Shown piece after piece: positions 1-6,349 of a DNA stretch of 8,068 nucleotides (position 1 is its first letter; every line of letters begins with the position of its first letter). The notes below the pieces were generated by a model. That model was given only the letters and a program-made list of their open reading frames with translations. It made no database searches and was not told the origin of the DNA. A program made the translations under genes and the position numbers. The DNA comes from Anaerolineae bacterium (GTDB taxonomy: Bacteria > Chloroflexota > Anaerolineae > J102). Location: contig JALSPL010000456.1 in NCBI GenBank assembly GCA_026985975.1, positions 1-8,068 of the forward strand. The letters run 5' to 3'.

Positions 1-1418
1 TGCTGGCCGTGGCCGCGAACGCCTATCCCGCGGACTCGCCCCGGCCTTTGTGGAGTGAGCAGGACCCCGAGCTGTGGGTGCAGGCGACCTTCGCCAGCAT
101 CCGCGAGGCCCTGAACGCCAGCGGCGTCGATCCGGCGCAGGTGACGGGCGTGGGCCTGACGGGGCAGATGCACGGGCTGGTGCTGCTGGATGAATCGGGC
201 GACGTCCTGCGCCCGGCCATCCTCTGGAACGACCAGCGCACCGGCTCTCAGTGCGATGACATCCGCGAGCGCATCGGCAAGGCCCGGCTGATTCAGATCA
301 CGGGCAACGACGCGCTCACTGGTTTCACCGCGTCCAAGATCTTGTGGGTGCAGCAGCAGGAGCCCGATGTGTGGGTCCGGGCCCGACATATCCTCCTGCC
401 CAAGGATTATGTGCGCTACCGCCTGACCGGCGAGCTGGCCATGGACAAGGCGGGAGGCTCGGGCACGCAACTTTTCGATCTGTCCCGCCGAGATTGGTCG
501 CAGGAGATGCTGGCTGCGCTGGATATCCCGGCCGCGATGCTGCCCCCCACCTTCGAAGGCCCGGCCATCACCGGATGGGTGAGCGAGGACGCGGCCCGGC
601 TCACAGGCCTGCGCGCGTACACGCCCGTGATGGCGGGCGGGGGCGATCAGGCGGCCGCGGCCGTGGGCGTGGGCGCGGTGCGCGAGGGCGTCGTTTCGCT
701 GAGCCTGGGCACCTCGGGCGTGGTCTTCGCGGCCACCGACGCGCCTCTCATCGAGCCGCAGGGGCGGCTGCACGCGTTTTGCCACGCCGCGCCGGGACTG
801 TGGCATCTCATGGGCGTGATGCTCAGCGCCGCGGGCAGCCTGCAATGGTATCGCGACACGCTGGCTCCGGGCGTTGATTTCGCCGACCTGGTGGCGGAGG
901 CTGCAGAAGCGCCCGCGGGCAGCGAGGGGCTGCTGTTTTTGCCCTATCTCAGCGGCGAGCGCACGCCGCATCCCGACCCCCTGGCCCGGGGCGCGTGGGT
1001 GGGCCTCACCCGGCGGCATGGCCGGGCGCATCTTACCCGCGCGGTGCTGGAAGGCGTCGCCTTTGGTCTGAAGGACAGCTTCACATTGCTGCAAAGCTCG
1101 GGGTTGGGCGCAATTCGGCAGGTGCGGGTCTCGGGCGGCGGGGCCAAGAGCCCGCTGTGGCGGCAGATTCTGGCCGATGTGTTCGACGCAGAGCTGGCCA
1201 CGGTGAACACCACCGAGGGCGCGGCCTATGGCGCGGCCTTACTGGCGGCGGTGGGCGCGGGCGTCTGGCCCGATACACCGGCGGCTTGCGACGCCGCGAC
1301 CACCGTTACCGGCGTCACCACGCCCGACCCCGCGGGCGTGGCGGCCTATGGGCAGCCCTACCAACGCTATCGTGAACTCTATCCCGCGCTGCGTCCCACT
1401 TTCCATCAGCTTTCGTAA
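1..1418 (+). CDS. xylB: Xylulokinase (FGGY family), 5' end cut by window
   Basis: ATP-dependent phosphorylation of D-xylulose to xylulose 5-phosphate in the cytoplasm, which feeds the pentose phosphate pathway. The reading frame is open to the left edge. A GTG at 9 exists, but the text before it (Leu-Ala-Val-Ala) looks like normal interior sequence, and the N-terminal DxGT phosphate-binding motif is missing, so roughly 20-30 residues lie outside the window. Visible family motifs are GQMHG (nt 162-176), ILWNDQRT, LLPKDY, the catalytic-base block AGGGDQAAAAVGVG (Asp codon at 645-647, matching Asp233 of E. coli XylB), SLGTSG, the block around SAAGSLQW, FLPYLSGERTPH, and the adenosine-binding SGGGAKSPLWRQ. 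Recalled alignment to E. coli XylB is close along the whole length, so xylulose is a better guess than glycerol or rhamnulose. The stop is one base before the next start, so the two are co-transcribed. Confidence 0.94.
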   Translation, partial: LAVAANAYPADSPRPLWSEQDPELWVQATFASIREALNASGVDPAQVTGVGLTGQMHGLVLLDESGDVLRPAILWNDQRTGSQCDDIRERIGKARLIQITGNDALTGFTASKILWVQQQEPDVWVRARHILLPKDYVRYRLTGELAMDKAGGSGTQLFDLSRRDWSQEMLAALDIPAAMLPPTFEGPAITGWVSEDAARLTGLRAYTPVMAGGGDQAAAAVGVGAVREGVVSLSLGTSGVVFAATDAPLIEPQGRLHAFCHAAPGLWHLMGVMLSAAGSLQWYRDTLAPGVDFADLVAEAAEAPAGSEGLLFLPYLSGERTPHPDPLARGAWVGLTRRHGRAHLTRAVLEGVAFGLKDSFTLLQSSGLGAIRQVRVSGGGAKSPLWRQILADVFDAELATVNTTEGAAYGAALLAAVGAGVWPDTPAACDAATTVTGVTTPDPAGVAAYGQPYQRYRELYPALRPTFHQLS

Positions 1419-1419
1419 C

Positions 1420-2613
1420 ATGATGACAGATTTCATCGACGCGGTGGTGGCCGGTCATCTTTGCCTGGACGTTTTTCCCGATCTGAGTCGCATCCGGCCC
1501 GACGCGTTCGAGCGCCTATTCCAGCCGGGACGGCTGTTGGATATCGGCCCGGCGACTTTCGTCACCGGCGGTCCGGTATCCAACACGGGCCTGGCCCTGC
1601 ACAAGCTGGGCCTGCGCACGCGGCTCATGGGCAAGGTGGGGGACGATATCTTCGGCGGCGCGGTGCGTCGGTATATCGAGCGTATCGAGCCGGAGCTGGT
1701 CTCGGGCATGGCTGTCTCGCCCGACGTGGACACATCCTATTCCATCGTCATCAACCCGCCCGGCGTGGATCGCATCTTCTTGCACCATCCCGGAGCCAAT
1801 GATCATTTTTTCGCGGATGACCTGAATGACGACCTTATCGCCCGCAGCCGCCTCTTTCATTTCGGCTATCCGCCCCTGATGCGGTCGATGTACGCGGATG
1901 GCGGGGAGTCGCTGCGGGCCGTCTTCCGGCGGGCGAAACAAACGGGCGTCACCACCTCGCTGGATATGGCCCTGCCCGATCCCACCACGGCCAGCGGACG
2001 AGCGCCCTGGCCCGAGATCCTGGGCAAAACCCTGCCCTTTGTCGATATCTTCCTGCCCAGCATCGAGGAGCTGCTGTTCACCCTGTGGCGGGATGAATAC
2101 GAGCGCCTGCGGGCCGACGCGGGCGGCCCCGACATCCTGCCCCTGATCACGCCCGGCCTGCTGGGAACGATGAGCGGGCGGCTGCATGAGATGGGCGTGG
2201 CCGTGGCGGTGATCAAGCTGGGATGGCGGGGATTGTATCTGCACACCGCAGACGCGGCTCGCATCGCCGAGATGGGCCGGGCCGCGCCCGATGATACAGC
2301 GGCCTGGGCGAATCGCATCTACTGGGCCCCGACCTTCCAGGTGCAGGTGGCGGGCACCACCGGGGCGGGAGACGCCACCATCGCCGGATTTTTGGCCGCA
2401 TTGCTGCGGGGGCTCTCGCCCGAGGAGGCGCTGACCATGGCCACCGCGGTGGGAGCCTGCAATGTGGAGGCCGCGGACAGTCTCAGCGGCATCCGCTCGT
2501 GGCAGGAGACCCGGGACCGGGTGCAGGCAGGCTGGCCCAGGCGGGAGCAGCCCCTGGACGCGTTCGGCTGGCGCTATCGGCCCGAAATCGGCTTGTGGAG
2601 CCCGGAGGCGTGA
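1420..2613 (+). CDS. PfkB/ribokinase-family carbohydrate kinase, substrate unknown
   Basis: Cytoplasmic sugar kinase of the ribokinase fold, 397 residues, somewhat longer than the usual 300-330. The N-terminus has the beta-strand AVVAGHLCLDVFP. The sugar-lid region contains TGGPVSNTGLALHKLG, followed by GKVGDDIFGG (PfkB signature 1 region). SIEEL sits where the family has its metal/phosphate NxxE motif, then VIKLGWRGLYL. The C-terminal signature GTTGAGDATIAGF contains the anion hole and catalytic Asp (residue 318, codon 2371-2373). The frame stays open upstream inside xylB to about 1228, but homology starts only at the ATG at 1420. ATG at 1423 is an equally possible start. No Shine-Dalgarno is visible, so translation is probably coupled to the xylulokinase stop (TAA, one C, ATG). 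Extra residues lie between SIEEL and the C-terminal signature. The neighbours point to a pentose, polyol or keto-sugar substrate, but that is inference. Confidence 0.9.
   Translation: MMTDFIDAVVAGHLCLDVFPDLSRIRPDAFERLFQPGRLLDIGPATFVTGGPVSNTGLALHKLGLRTRLMGKVGDDIFGGAVRRYIERIEPELVSGMAVSPDVDTSYSIVINPPGVDRIFLHHPGANDHFFADDLNDDLIARSRLFHFGYPPLMRSMYADGGESLRAVFRRAKQTGVTTSLDMALPDPTTASGRAPWPEILGKTLPFVDIFLPSIEELLFTLWRDEYERLRADAGGPDILPLITPGLLGTMSGRLHEMGVAVAVIKLGWRGLYLHTADAARIAEMGRAAPDDTAAWANRIYWAPTFQVQVAGTTGAGDATIAGFLAALLRGLSPEEALTMATAVGACNVEAADSLSGIRSWQETRDRVQAGWPRREQPLDAFGWRYRPEIGLWSPEA
2604..2608 (+). promoter_or_regulatory. Ribosome binding site for the polyol dehydrogenase
   Basis: GGAGG lies six bases before the ATG at 2615, inside the last codons of the PfkB kinase gene. 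It fixes the start of the next gene, whose frame would otherwise stay open as far back as 2462. Confidence 0.75.
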
Positions 2614-2614
2614 C

Positions 2615-3865
2615 ATGGCGTTGACGGGCGAGCGCACCTTTGTCGGTTTCGGCTTCGGAGCTATCCAGGCCGGGCTGTTTTTGTATGAAGCGTATCAATC
2701 GGGCCATTTCGGGCGGCTGGCGGTGGCCGAGGTGCTGCCCGAGCGGGTGGCGGCTTTGCGCAAGGCGGGCGGCCGCTACGGTCTGAACATCGCCCGCGAA
2801 GATGGCGTCGAGCGGGTTGAGATCGGGCCGGTGGAGATTGATGATCCAGCGGTCCCGGCAGACCGGGCGCGGCTGGTCGCGGCCATCGCCGAGGCGGGGG
2901 AGATAGCCACCGCCATCCCCAAAGTCGATTGGTATGTCTCGCCCGGGCCCGATAGCCTGCACAAGATTTTGGCCGCGGGCCTGCGGGAGAAAGCGCGGCG
3001 GCGCGGCCCGCGGGCCGTGATCTACGCCGCCGAAAACCACAATCATGCGGCGGAAATCTTGCAAAAAGCTGTTTTGGGCGAGATTCCGGCAGGAGAGCAG
3101 GAGGATGTGCGGGCGCAGGCCCGTTTCCTCAACACCGTCATCGGCAAGATGAGCGGCGTCAAGACCGATGCCGGGGAAATCCGGGCGCTGGATCTGCGCC
3201 CCATCACGCCCGACGCCCCGGACGCCTTTCTGGTCGAGGCCTTCAATCACATCCTCATCTCCCGCATCAGCTTCGATGATTTCACCCGCGGCATCGCCGT
3301 CTTCGAAGAGAAGGACGACCTGCTGCCTTTCGAGGAGGCCAAGCTCTACGGTCACAACGCGGTGCACGCGCTGGCCGCGTATCTGGGCTGGCTGCGGGGT
3401 CACGAATTCATCGCCGATATTCGCCAGGACGCCGCGCTGATGGCGTTGCTGCGGGCGGCGTTTATTCAGGAATCGGGCGGGGCGCTGGTTCGCAAGTATG
3501 CGGGCGTCGATGCGCTGTTCACGCCCGCGGGCTACGCTGCCTACGCCGACGATCTGCTCGCGCGCATGACCAATCCCTGGCTGCGGGACACCGTGGCGCG
3601 AGTGGGGCGGGATCCAGCCCGCAAGTTGGGCTGGGATGATCGCCTTGTGGGAACCATGCGTCTGGCTCTAAGCCAGGACATTCAGCCGGAACGCTTCGCG
3701 TTGGGCGCGGCCGCGGCGTTGCGTCGCCTGGGTCTGCCGCCCGATGCGGCGGAAGACGTCGTTAGCGCCCGGTTGCACCACATCTGGCGGGCGTCTGCGC
3801 CTGAGCCTGGGGCGGCTGCGCAGGTGTTGGCGCTGGTGCTGCGGGCCTGGCGCGGCTCAACCTGA
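2615..3865 (+). CDS. MtlD-like polyol or polyol-phosphate dehydrogenase
   Basis: NAD-dependent oxidation of a sugar alcohol or its phosphate to the ketose (long-chain mannitol dehydrogenase family), 416 residues. The N-terminal Rossmann nucleotide site is VGFGFGAIQAG (residues 10-20), with Glu39 at the end of the second strand, which favours NAD over NADP. ENHNHAAE (about residues 145-152) matches the conserved Asn region. The catalytic K-x4-N-x2-H motif is KLYGHNAVH, giving Lys243, Asn248 and His251. The C-terminal half (AYLGWLRGH, QESGGALVRKY, NPWLRDTVARVGRDPARKL) resembles E. coli mannitol-1-phosphate 5-dehydrogenase (382 aa) more than the roughly 490-residue free-polyol dehydrogenases, so a phosphorylated substrate is plausible. 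The start is ATG 2615, one base after the kinase stop, with a GGAGG in front. Adjacent xylulokinase suggests an arabitol/xylitol-type substrate, but mannitol or altronate chemistry cannot be excluded. The stop codon lies inside a palindromic repeat. Confidence 0.88.
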   Translation: MALTGERTFVGFGFGAIQAGLFLYEAYQSGHFGRLAVAEVLPERVAALRKAGGRYGLNIAREDGVERVEIGPVEIDDPAVPADRARLVAAIAEAGEIATAIPKVDWYVSPGPDSLHKILAAGLREKARRRGPRAVIYAAENHNHAAEILQKAVLGEIPAGEQEDVRAQARFLNTVIGKMSGVKTDAGEIRALDLRPITPDAPDAFLVEAFNHILISRISFDDFTRGIAVFEEKDDLLPFEEAKLYGHNAVHALAAYLGWLRGHEFIADIRQDAALMALLRAAFIQESGGALVRKYAGVDALFTPAGYAAYADDLLARMTNPWLRDTVARVGRDPARKLGWDDRLVGTMRLALSQDIQPERFALGAAAALRRLGLPPDAAEDVVSARLHHIWRASAPEPGAAAQVLALVLRAWRGST

Positions 3866-3956
3866 CAGGTTCCCCCTCAGCTTTTCAATTTTTCAACTGT
3901 TGGCGTCGGCGCACCTGTTGGGTGCAGTCACCTGGCGGCAAGGAACCTGTCAGGTT
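3859..3956. repeat. Paired palindromes forming a 15-bp inverted repeat
   Basis: AACCTGACAGGTTCC at 3859-3873 is the exact reverse complement of GGAACCTGTCAGGTT at 3942-3956, with 68 bases between. Each arm is itself a 13-bp palindrome, AACCTG-N-CAGGTT, so the two copies can also be read as a direct repeat differing only in the central base. The left copy contains the stop codon of the dehydrogenase. The stretch between holds a T-rich piece with two TTTTCAA-like units and a small hairpin, GCACC-TGTTG-GGTGC at 3911-3925. It could be a pair of operator sites ahead of the isomerase, a dispersed intergenic palindrome family, or a small non-coding element with terminal inverted repeats. The sequence alone does not decide between them. 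No convincing -35/-10 promoter was seen in this spacer. Confidence 0.8.
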
Positions 3957-4003
3957 TGGCATGACGCCGGGCATTTGCTGCTCATTGTTGTTTCTCATCG
4001 CTC

Positions 4004-4010
4004 AAAGGAG
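4004..4010 (+). promoter_or_regulatory. Ribosome binding site for the isomerase, in a hairpin loop
   Basis: AAAGGAG lies eight bases before ATG 4019 and is the strongest Shine-Dalgarno in the window. CTCAA at 4001-4005 and TTGAG at 4011-4015 are complementary, so the AGGAG core would sit in the loop of a weak 5-bp stem. Confidence 0.8.
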
Positions 4011-4018
4011 TTGAGATC

Positions 4019-5050
4019 ATGGAAAAGTACGGCTACAAATTCTCGTTCGGTCCCTGGAACATCCACGAAGGCGCGGATCCCTTCGGCCCGCCCGTGCGCC
4101 CCAGCGTCCCCTTTGCCGAAAAGCTCGCTATCCTCAAGGACCTGGGCTTCGACGCCATGCAGTTCCATGACGACGACGCCGTGCCCGAGCTGGACAACCT
4201 GTCCGCCGCCCAAATCCGTCAGCAGGCCGGGGCGATGAAGGCGCTGCTGGATGATCATGGCCTGACGGCGGAGTTCGTGGCTCCCCGCCTGTGGGAGCAC
4301 CCCATGACCATCGATGGCGCGTTCACGGCCAATGATCCGGCGGCCCGGGCCTACGCCATCGATCGGGCCAGGAAGGCCGTGGACATCGCCCGCGTTCTGG
4401 GCACAGACCTGATGGTGCTATGGCTGGCCCGGGAGGGAACGTATCTGCGCGAGGCTAAGGACGCGGTGCGGGCCACGCAGCAGTTGCTGGAAGCGGTGAA
4501 CGCATTGCTGGATTACGACCCCGACCTGCGCATCGTCATCGAGCCCAAGCCCAATGAGCCCATGGATCTGGCCTACATCCCCACCATCGGTCACGCCCTG
4601 GCCCTGGGCATGCAGAGCAACGACCCCTCGCGGGTGGGCGGCCTTATCGAATCGGCTCACGCGGTGCTGGCGGGCCTGGACCCGGCGGATGAGATGAGCT
4701 TCGCTCTGGCCCTGGGCAAGCTGTGGAGCGTGCATCTCAATGACCAGAATGGCCTAAAGTACGACCAGGATCGCTCCTTCGGGTCGGTGAACCTGCGGCG
4801 GGCCTTCAATCAGGTGCGAGTGCTGGATGAAAACCGTTATTGGGAAATCGGCCTGGTGGGGCTGGACGTGAAGGCCCTGCGCACCCAGCCGCCCGAGCTG
4901 GCCGCCAAGCATCTGCGCAACAGTTTGCAGATGTTCCTGCGCCTGGTCGAGGTCGTGCGTTCGCTGGATCGCCAGCGCATCGATGAGCTTCGCGTAGCCA
5001 GAGACTATGAGGAACTGGATTGGCTCGTCGTGCAGGCCTTGATGGGCTGA
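4019..5050 (+). CDS. Xylose isomerase-like TIM-barrel sugar isomerase
   Basis: Predicted metal-dependent aldose-ketose isomerase, 343 residues against about 385 for Streptomyces xylose isomerase; the missing part is the C-terminal arm used in oligomer contacts. Alignment from memory to the Streptomyces enzyme finds Trp13, the catalytic pair His50/Asp53 in FHDDD, Trp135 and REG, Glu175 and Lys177 in IEPKPNEP, Glu211 and His214 in IESAHAVLAGL, Asp249 and Asp251 in KYDQD, and Asp283. One metal ligand differs: the Streptomyces Asp245 position (HIDLNGQ) is His239 (VHLNDQ). Phe94 of the substrate pocket becomes Trp92. This may be a subfamily acting on xylose or on another aldose. It follows xylulokinase, a kinase and a polyol dehydrogenase, so conversion of an aldopentose to the ketose for xylulokinase is the simplest role. 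The start is supported by AAAGGAG. It ends 15 bases from the convergent thiolase gene. Confidence 0.88.
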   Translation: MEKYGYKFSFGPWNIHEGADPFGPPVRPSVPFAEKLAILKDLGFDAMQFHDDDAVPELDNLSAAQIRQQAGAMKALLDDHGLTAEFVAPRLWEHPMTIDGAFTANDPAARAYAIDRARKAVDIARVLGTDLMVLWLAREGTYLREAKDAVRATQQLLEAVNALLDYDPDLRIVIEPKPNEPMDLAYIPTIGHALALGMQSNDPSRVGGLIESAHAVLAGLDPADEMSFALALGKLWSVHLNDQNGLKYDQDRSFGSVNLRRAFNQVRVLDENRYWEIGLVGLDVKALRTQPPELAAKHLRNSLQMFLRLVEVVRSLDRQRIDELRVARDYEELDWLVVQALMG

Positions 5051-5065
5051 CCGTTGCGTCCAGTC

Positions 5066-6229
5066 TCAGTCATCGCCCACGAGAATATGGGTGATGATAG
5101 TGGCGCCGGAGCCGCCGATGTTCTGCGTCATGGCGATGTGGGCGTGATCGAGCTGATTCGCGCCCGCTTCGCCCCGCAATTGCTGCACCGCCTCCACGAT
5201 CTGATACATGCCCGTGGCCCCCACCGGATGTCCGCGGGCCTTGAGGCCGCCCATGGTGTTGATGGGCAGGCGGCCATCCCGGGCCAGCGCACCCGACGCG
5301 GCCAATTCCAGAGCCTTTCCCTTGGGCGCGAAGCCGCTGGCCTCCAGCGACAGCGCCGCCATGATGCTGAAGGCGTCGTGCAGTTCGAAAAAGTCGATGT
5401 CGTTGGGCGTCACGCCGGCCAGGGCGTAGGCTTTGTGGCTGGAGATGTACGCGGCTTCCAGCCACAGCGGGTCGCTGCGGTCGTGCACGGCCAGGGTGTC
5501 AGTGGCGGAGACGCTGGCCGCCACTCGCACCAGACGCTTGCCGAGCCCGAACTCCCGGGCCCGTTCGTAGGGCATCAACACCACGGCCGCCGCGCCGTCG
5601 CAGATGGGTGAGCTGTCCATGATGTTGATGGGCGGGGCGATGGGCGCGGCCGAAGCGTAACGCTCGGGCGTGAGCCGGAGATGGAACATGGCGTTGGGAT
5701 TGCCCAGTGCGTTCTCGTGGGCGATGATGGGGAAGGGCGCAAAATCGGCTTTGTGCACGCCGAATTCATACATGTAGCGTCGCATGATCAAAGCGTTGAG
5801 GGCAACAAAAGTTGCGCCTTCCGCGGCCTCGTAATCCTGATCCGCAGCCATGGCCAGGCCGGCGGTGGTCTCGGCGGGCAGGGTGTCGGTCATCTTCTCC
5901 ACCCCGGCCGCGATGACCGTATCGACCATGCCGCTGGCCACGGCCAGCACGCCCGCGCGCATGGCCGCGGCGCCGGAGGCGCACGCCGCCTCGATTTTGG
6001 CCGCCTCGACGCCCCGCAGGCCCGAGAAATCCGCAATCAGCGTGGCCAGATGCTCCTGGCCGCTGAGTTCGCCCGAGAGCATATTGCCCACATAAAGTGC
6101 ATCTGCGGTCTCGACGCCCGCATCCGCCATGGCTGCGCGTACTGCATCATGGCCCAGATGGCGCAAAGATTGGTTCCACAGCTCACCCACGGGCGTTTGT
6201 CCGATGCCTACGATTGCAACGTCTCGCAT
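5066..6229 (-). CDS. Archaeal/SCP2-type thiolase (acetyl-CoA acetyltransferase)
   Basis: Condenses two acetyl-CoA to acetoacetyl-CoA, the first step of the mevalonate pathway. It has 387 residues, normal for the family. Starting from MRDVAIVGIGQTP, the nucleophilic Cys83 is in EAACASGAAAM, then AGVEKMTD, His284 in ELHDAFS, and His334 in GGLKARGHPVGATG. The C-terminal block is NIGGSGAT, without the second active-site Cys of classical biosynthetic thiolases, as expected for the archaeal/SCP2 group. It is the last gene of the - strand group, 120 bases after the HMG-CoA synthase. The two are usually paired in archaea, where a DUF35 protein channels the intermediate; none follows here. ATG 6229 has a weak GAGGT 11 bases upstream and a TATCGAT motif in between. 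The 3' end faces the isomerase gene across 15 bases. A degradative acyl-CoA thiolase is possible, but the context favours mevalonate synthesis. Confidence 0.9.
   Translation of the reverse strand: MRDVAIVGIGQTPVGELWNQSLRHLGHDAVRAAMADAGVETADALYVGNMLSGELSGQEHLATLIADFSGLRGVEAAKIEAACASGAAAMRAGVLAVASGMVDTVIAAGVEKMTDTLPAETTAGLAMAADQDYEAAEGATFVALNALIMRRYMYEFGVHKADFAPFPIIAHENALGNPNAMFHLRLTPERYASAAPIAPPINIMDSSPICDGAAAVVLMPYERAREFGLGKRLVRVAASVSATDTLAVHDRSDPLWLEAAYISSHKAYALAGVTPNDIDFFELHDAFSIMAALSLEASGFAPKGKALELAASGALARDGRLPINTMGGLKARGHPVGATGMYQIVEAVQQLRGEAGANQLDHAHIAMTQNIGGSGATIITHILVGDD
5070..5097 (+). terminator. Possible terminator-like hairpin after the isomerase
   Basis: TCATCGCCCA (5070-5079) can pair with TGGGTGATGA (5088-5097) across an 8-base loop, giving ten pairs with one G-U wobble in the + strand RNA. 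It starts 20 bases after the isomerase stop and lies inside the 3' end of the opposing thiolase gene. There is no U-tract after it, so it is not a classic intrinsic terminator and may be only a by-product of thiolase codons. Confidence 0.3.
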
Positions 6230-6233
6230 AACT

Positions 6234-6240
6234 ATCGATA
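6234..6240 (-). promoter_or_regulatory. TATCGAT motif 4 nt before the thiolase start
   Basis: On the - strand TATCGAT ends four bases before ATG 6229. The same heptamer at the same spacing precedes the HMG-CoA synthase start. It could be a -10-like element for a leaderless message, a protein site, or chance. Confidence 0.3.
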
Positions 6241-6272
6241 ACCTCGTTTACCTGAGTTTTCGTGTGATTGAC

Positions 6273-6348
6273 GAGACGCAAAACGTGATGCGTGAAACGT
6301 CATGCCATCCATCCAATTTCATTACGTCTCACGTTTTACGTTTCACGC
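6273..6348. repeat. Interleaved inverted repeats of the ACGTTTCACG type
   Basis: The 120-base gap between HMG-CoA synthase and thiolase holds GAGACG (6273-6278), AAAACGTGA (6280-6288) and GCGTGAAACGT (6290-6300). Their exact reverse complements follow as CGTCTC (6325-6330), TCACGTTTT (6329-6337) and ACGTTTCACGC (6338-6348). The two main pairs occur in the order A, B, A', B', so the 9-bp and 11-bp stems compete rather than nest. The tract is clearly richer in A and T than the genes around it and looks like two opposed copies of a degenerate short repeat. Confidence 0.75.
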
Positions 6349-6349
6349 C

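Noticed and set aside
9..11. GTG as the true start of xylulokinase
   Set aside because: The preceding codons continue the family sequence, and the essential N-terminal phosphate-binding Asp motif would be missing.
1228..1419. Upstream extension of the PfkB kinase frame into xylB
   Set aside because: The extra N-terminal residues look like frame-shifted xylB sequence rich in Arg and Pro, and the kinase fold begins at ATG 1420.
1516..2637. Long open frame on the - strand opposite the PfkB kinase (373 codons)
   Set aside because: High-GC antisense shadow. It shows no recognisable domain, its composition is biased to Gly, Arg, Ala and Gln, and the + strand frame has clear kinase motifs.
2483..3403. 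Long open frame on the - strand opposite the dehydrogenase (306 codons)
   Set aside because: Antisense shadow of a gene with intact Rossmann and catalytic motifs, and no ribosome site or family resemblance of its own.
5111..5129. Missing second active-site Cys in the thiolase
   Set aside because: Not a defect. Archaeal/SCP2-type thiolases commonly have this Gly-rich NIGGSG form, and Cys83, His284 and His334 are intact.
5054..6241. Two + strand open frames opposite the thiolase (5054-5611 and 5681-6241)
   Set aside because: Shadows of the thiolase gene without recognisable features.
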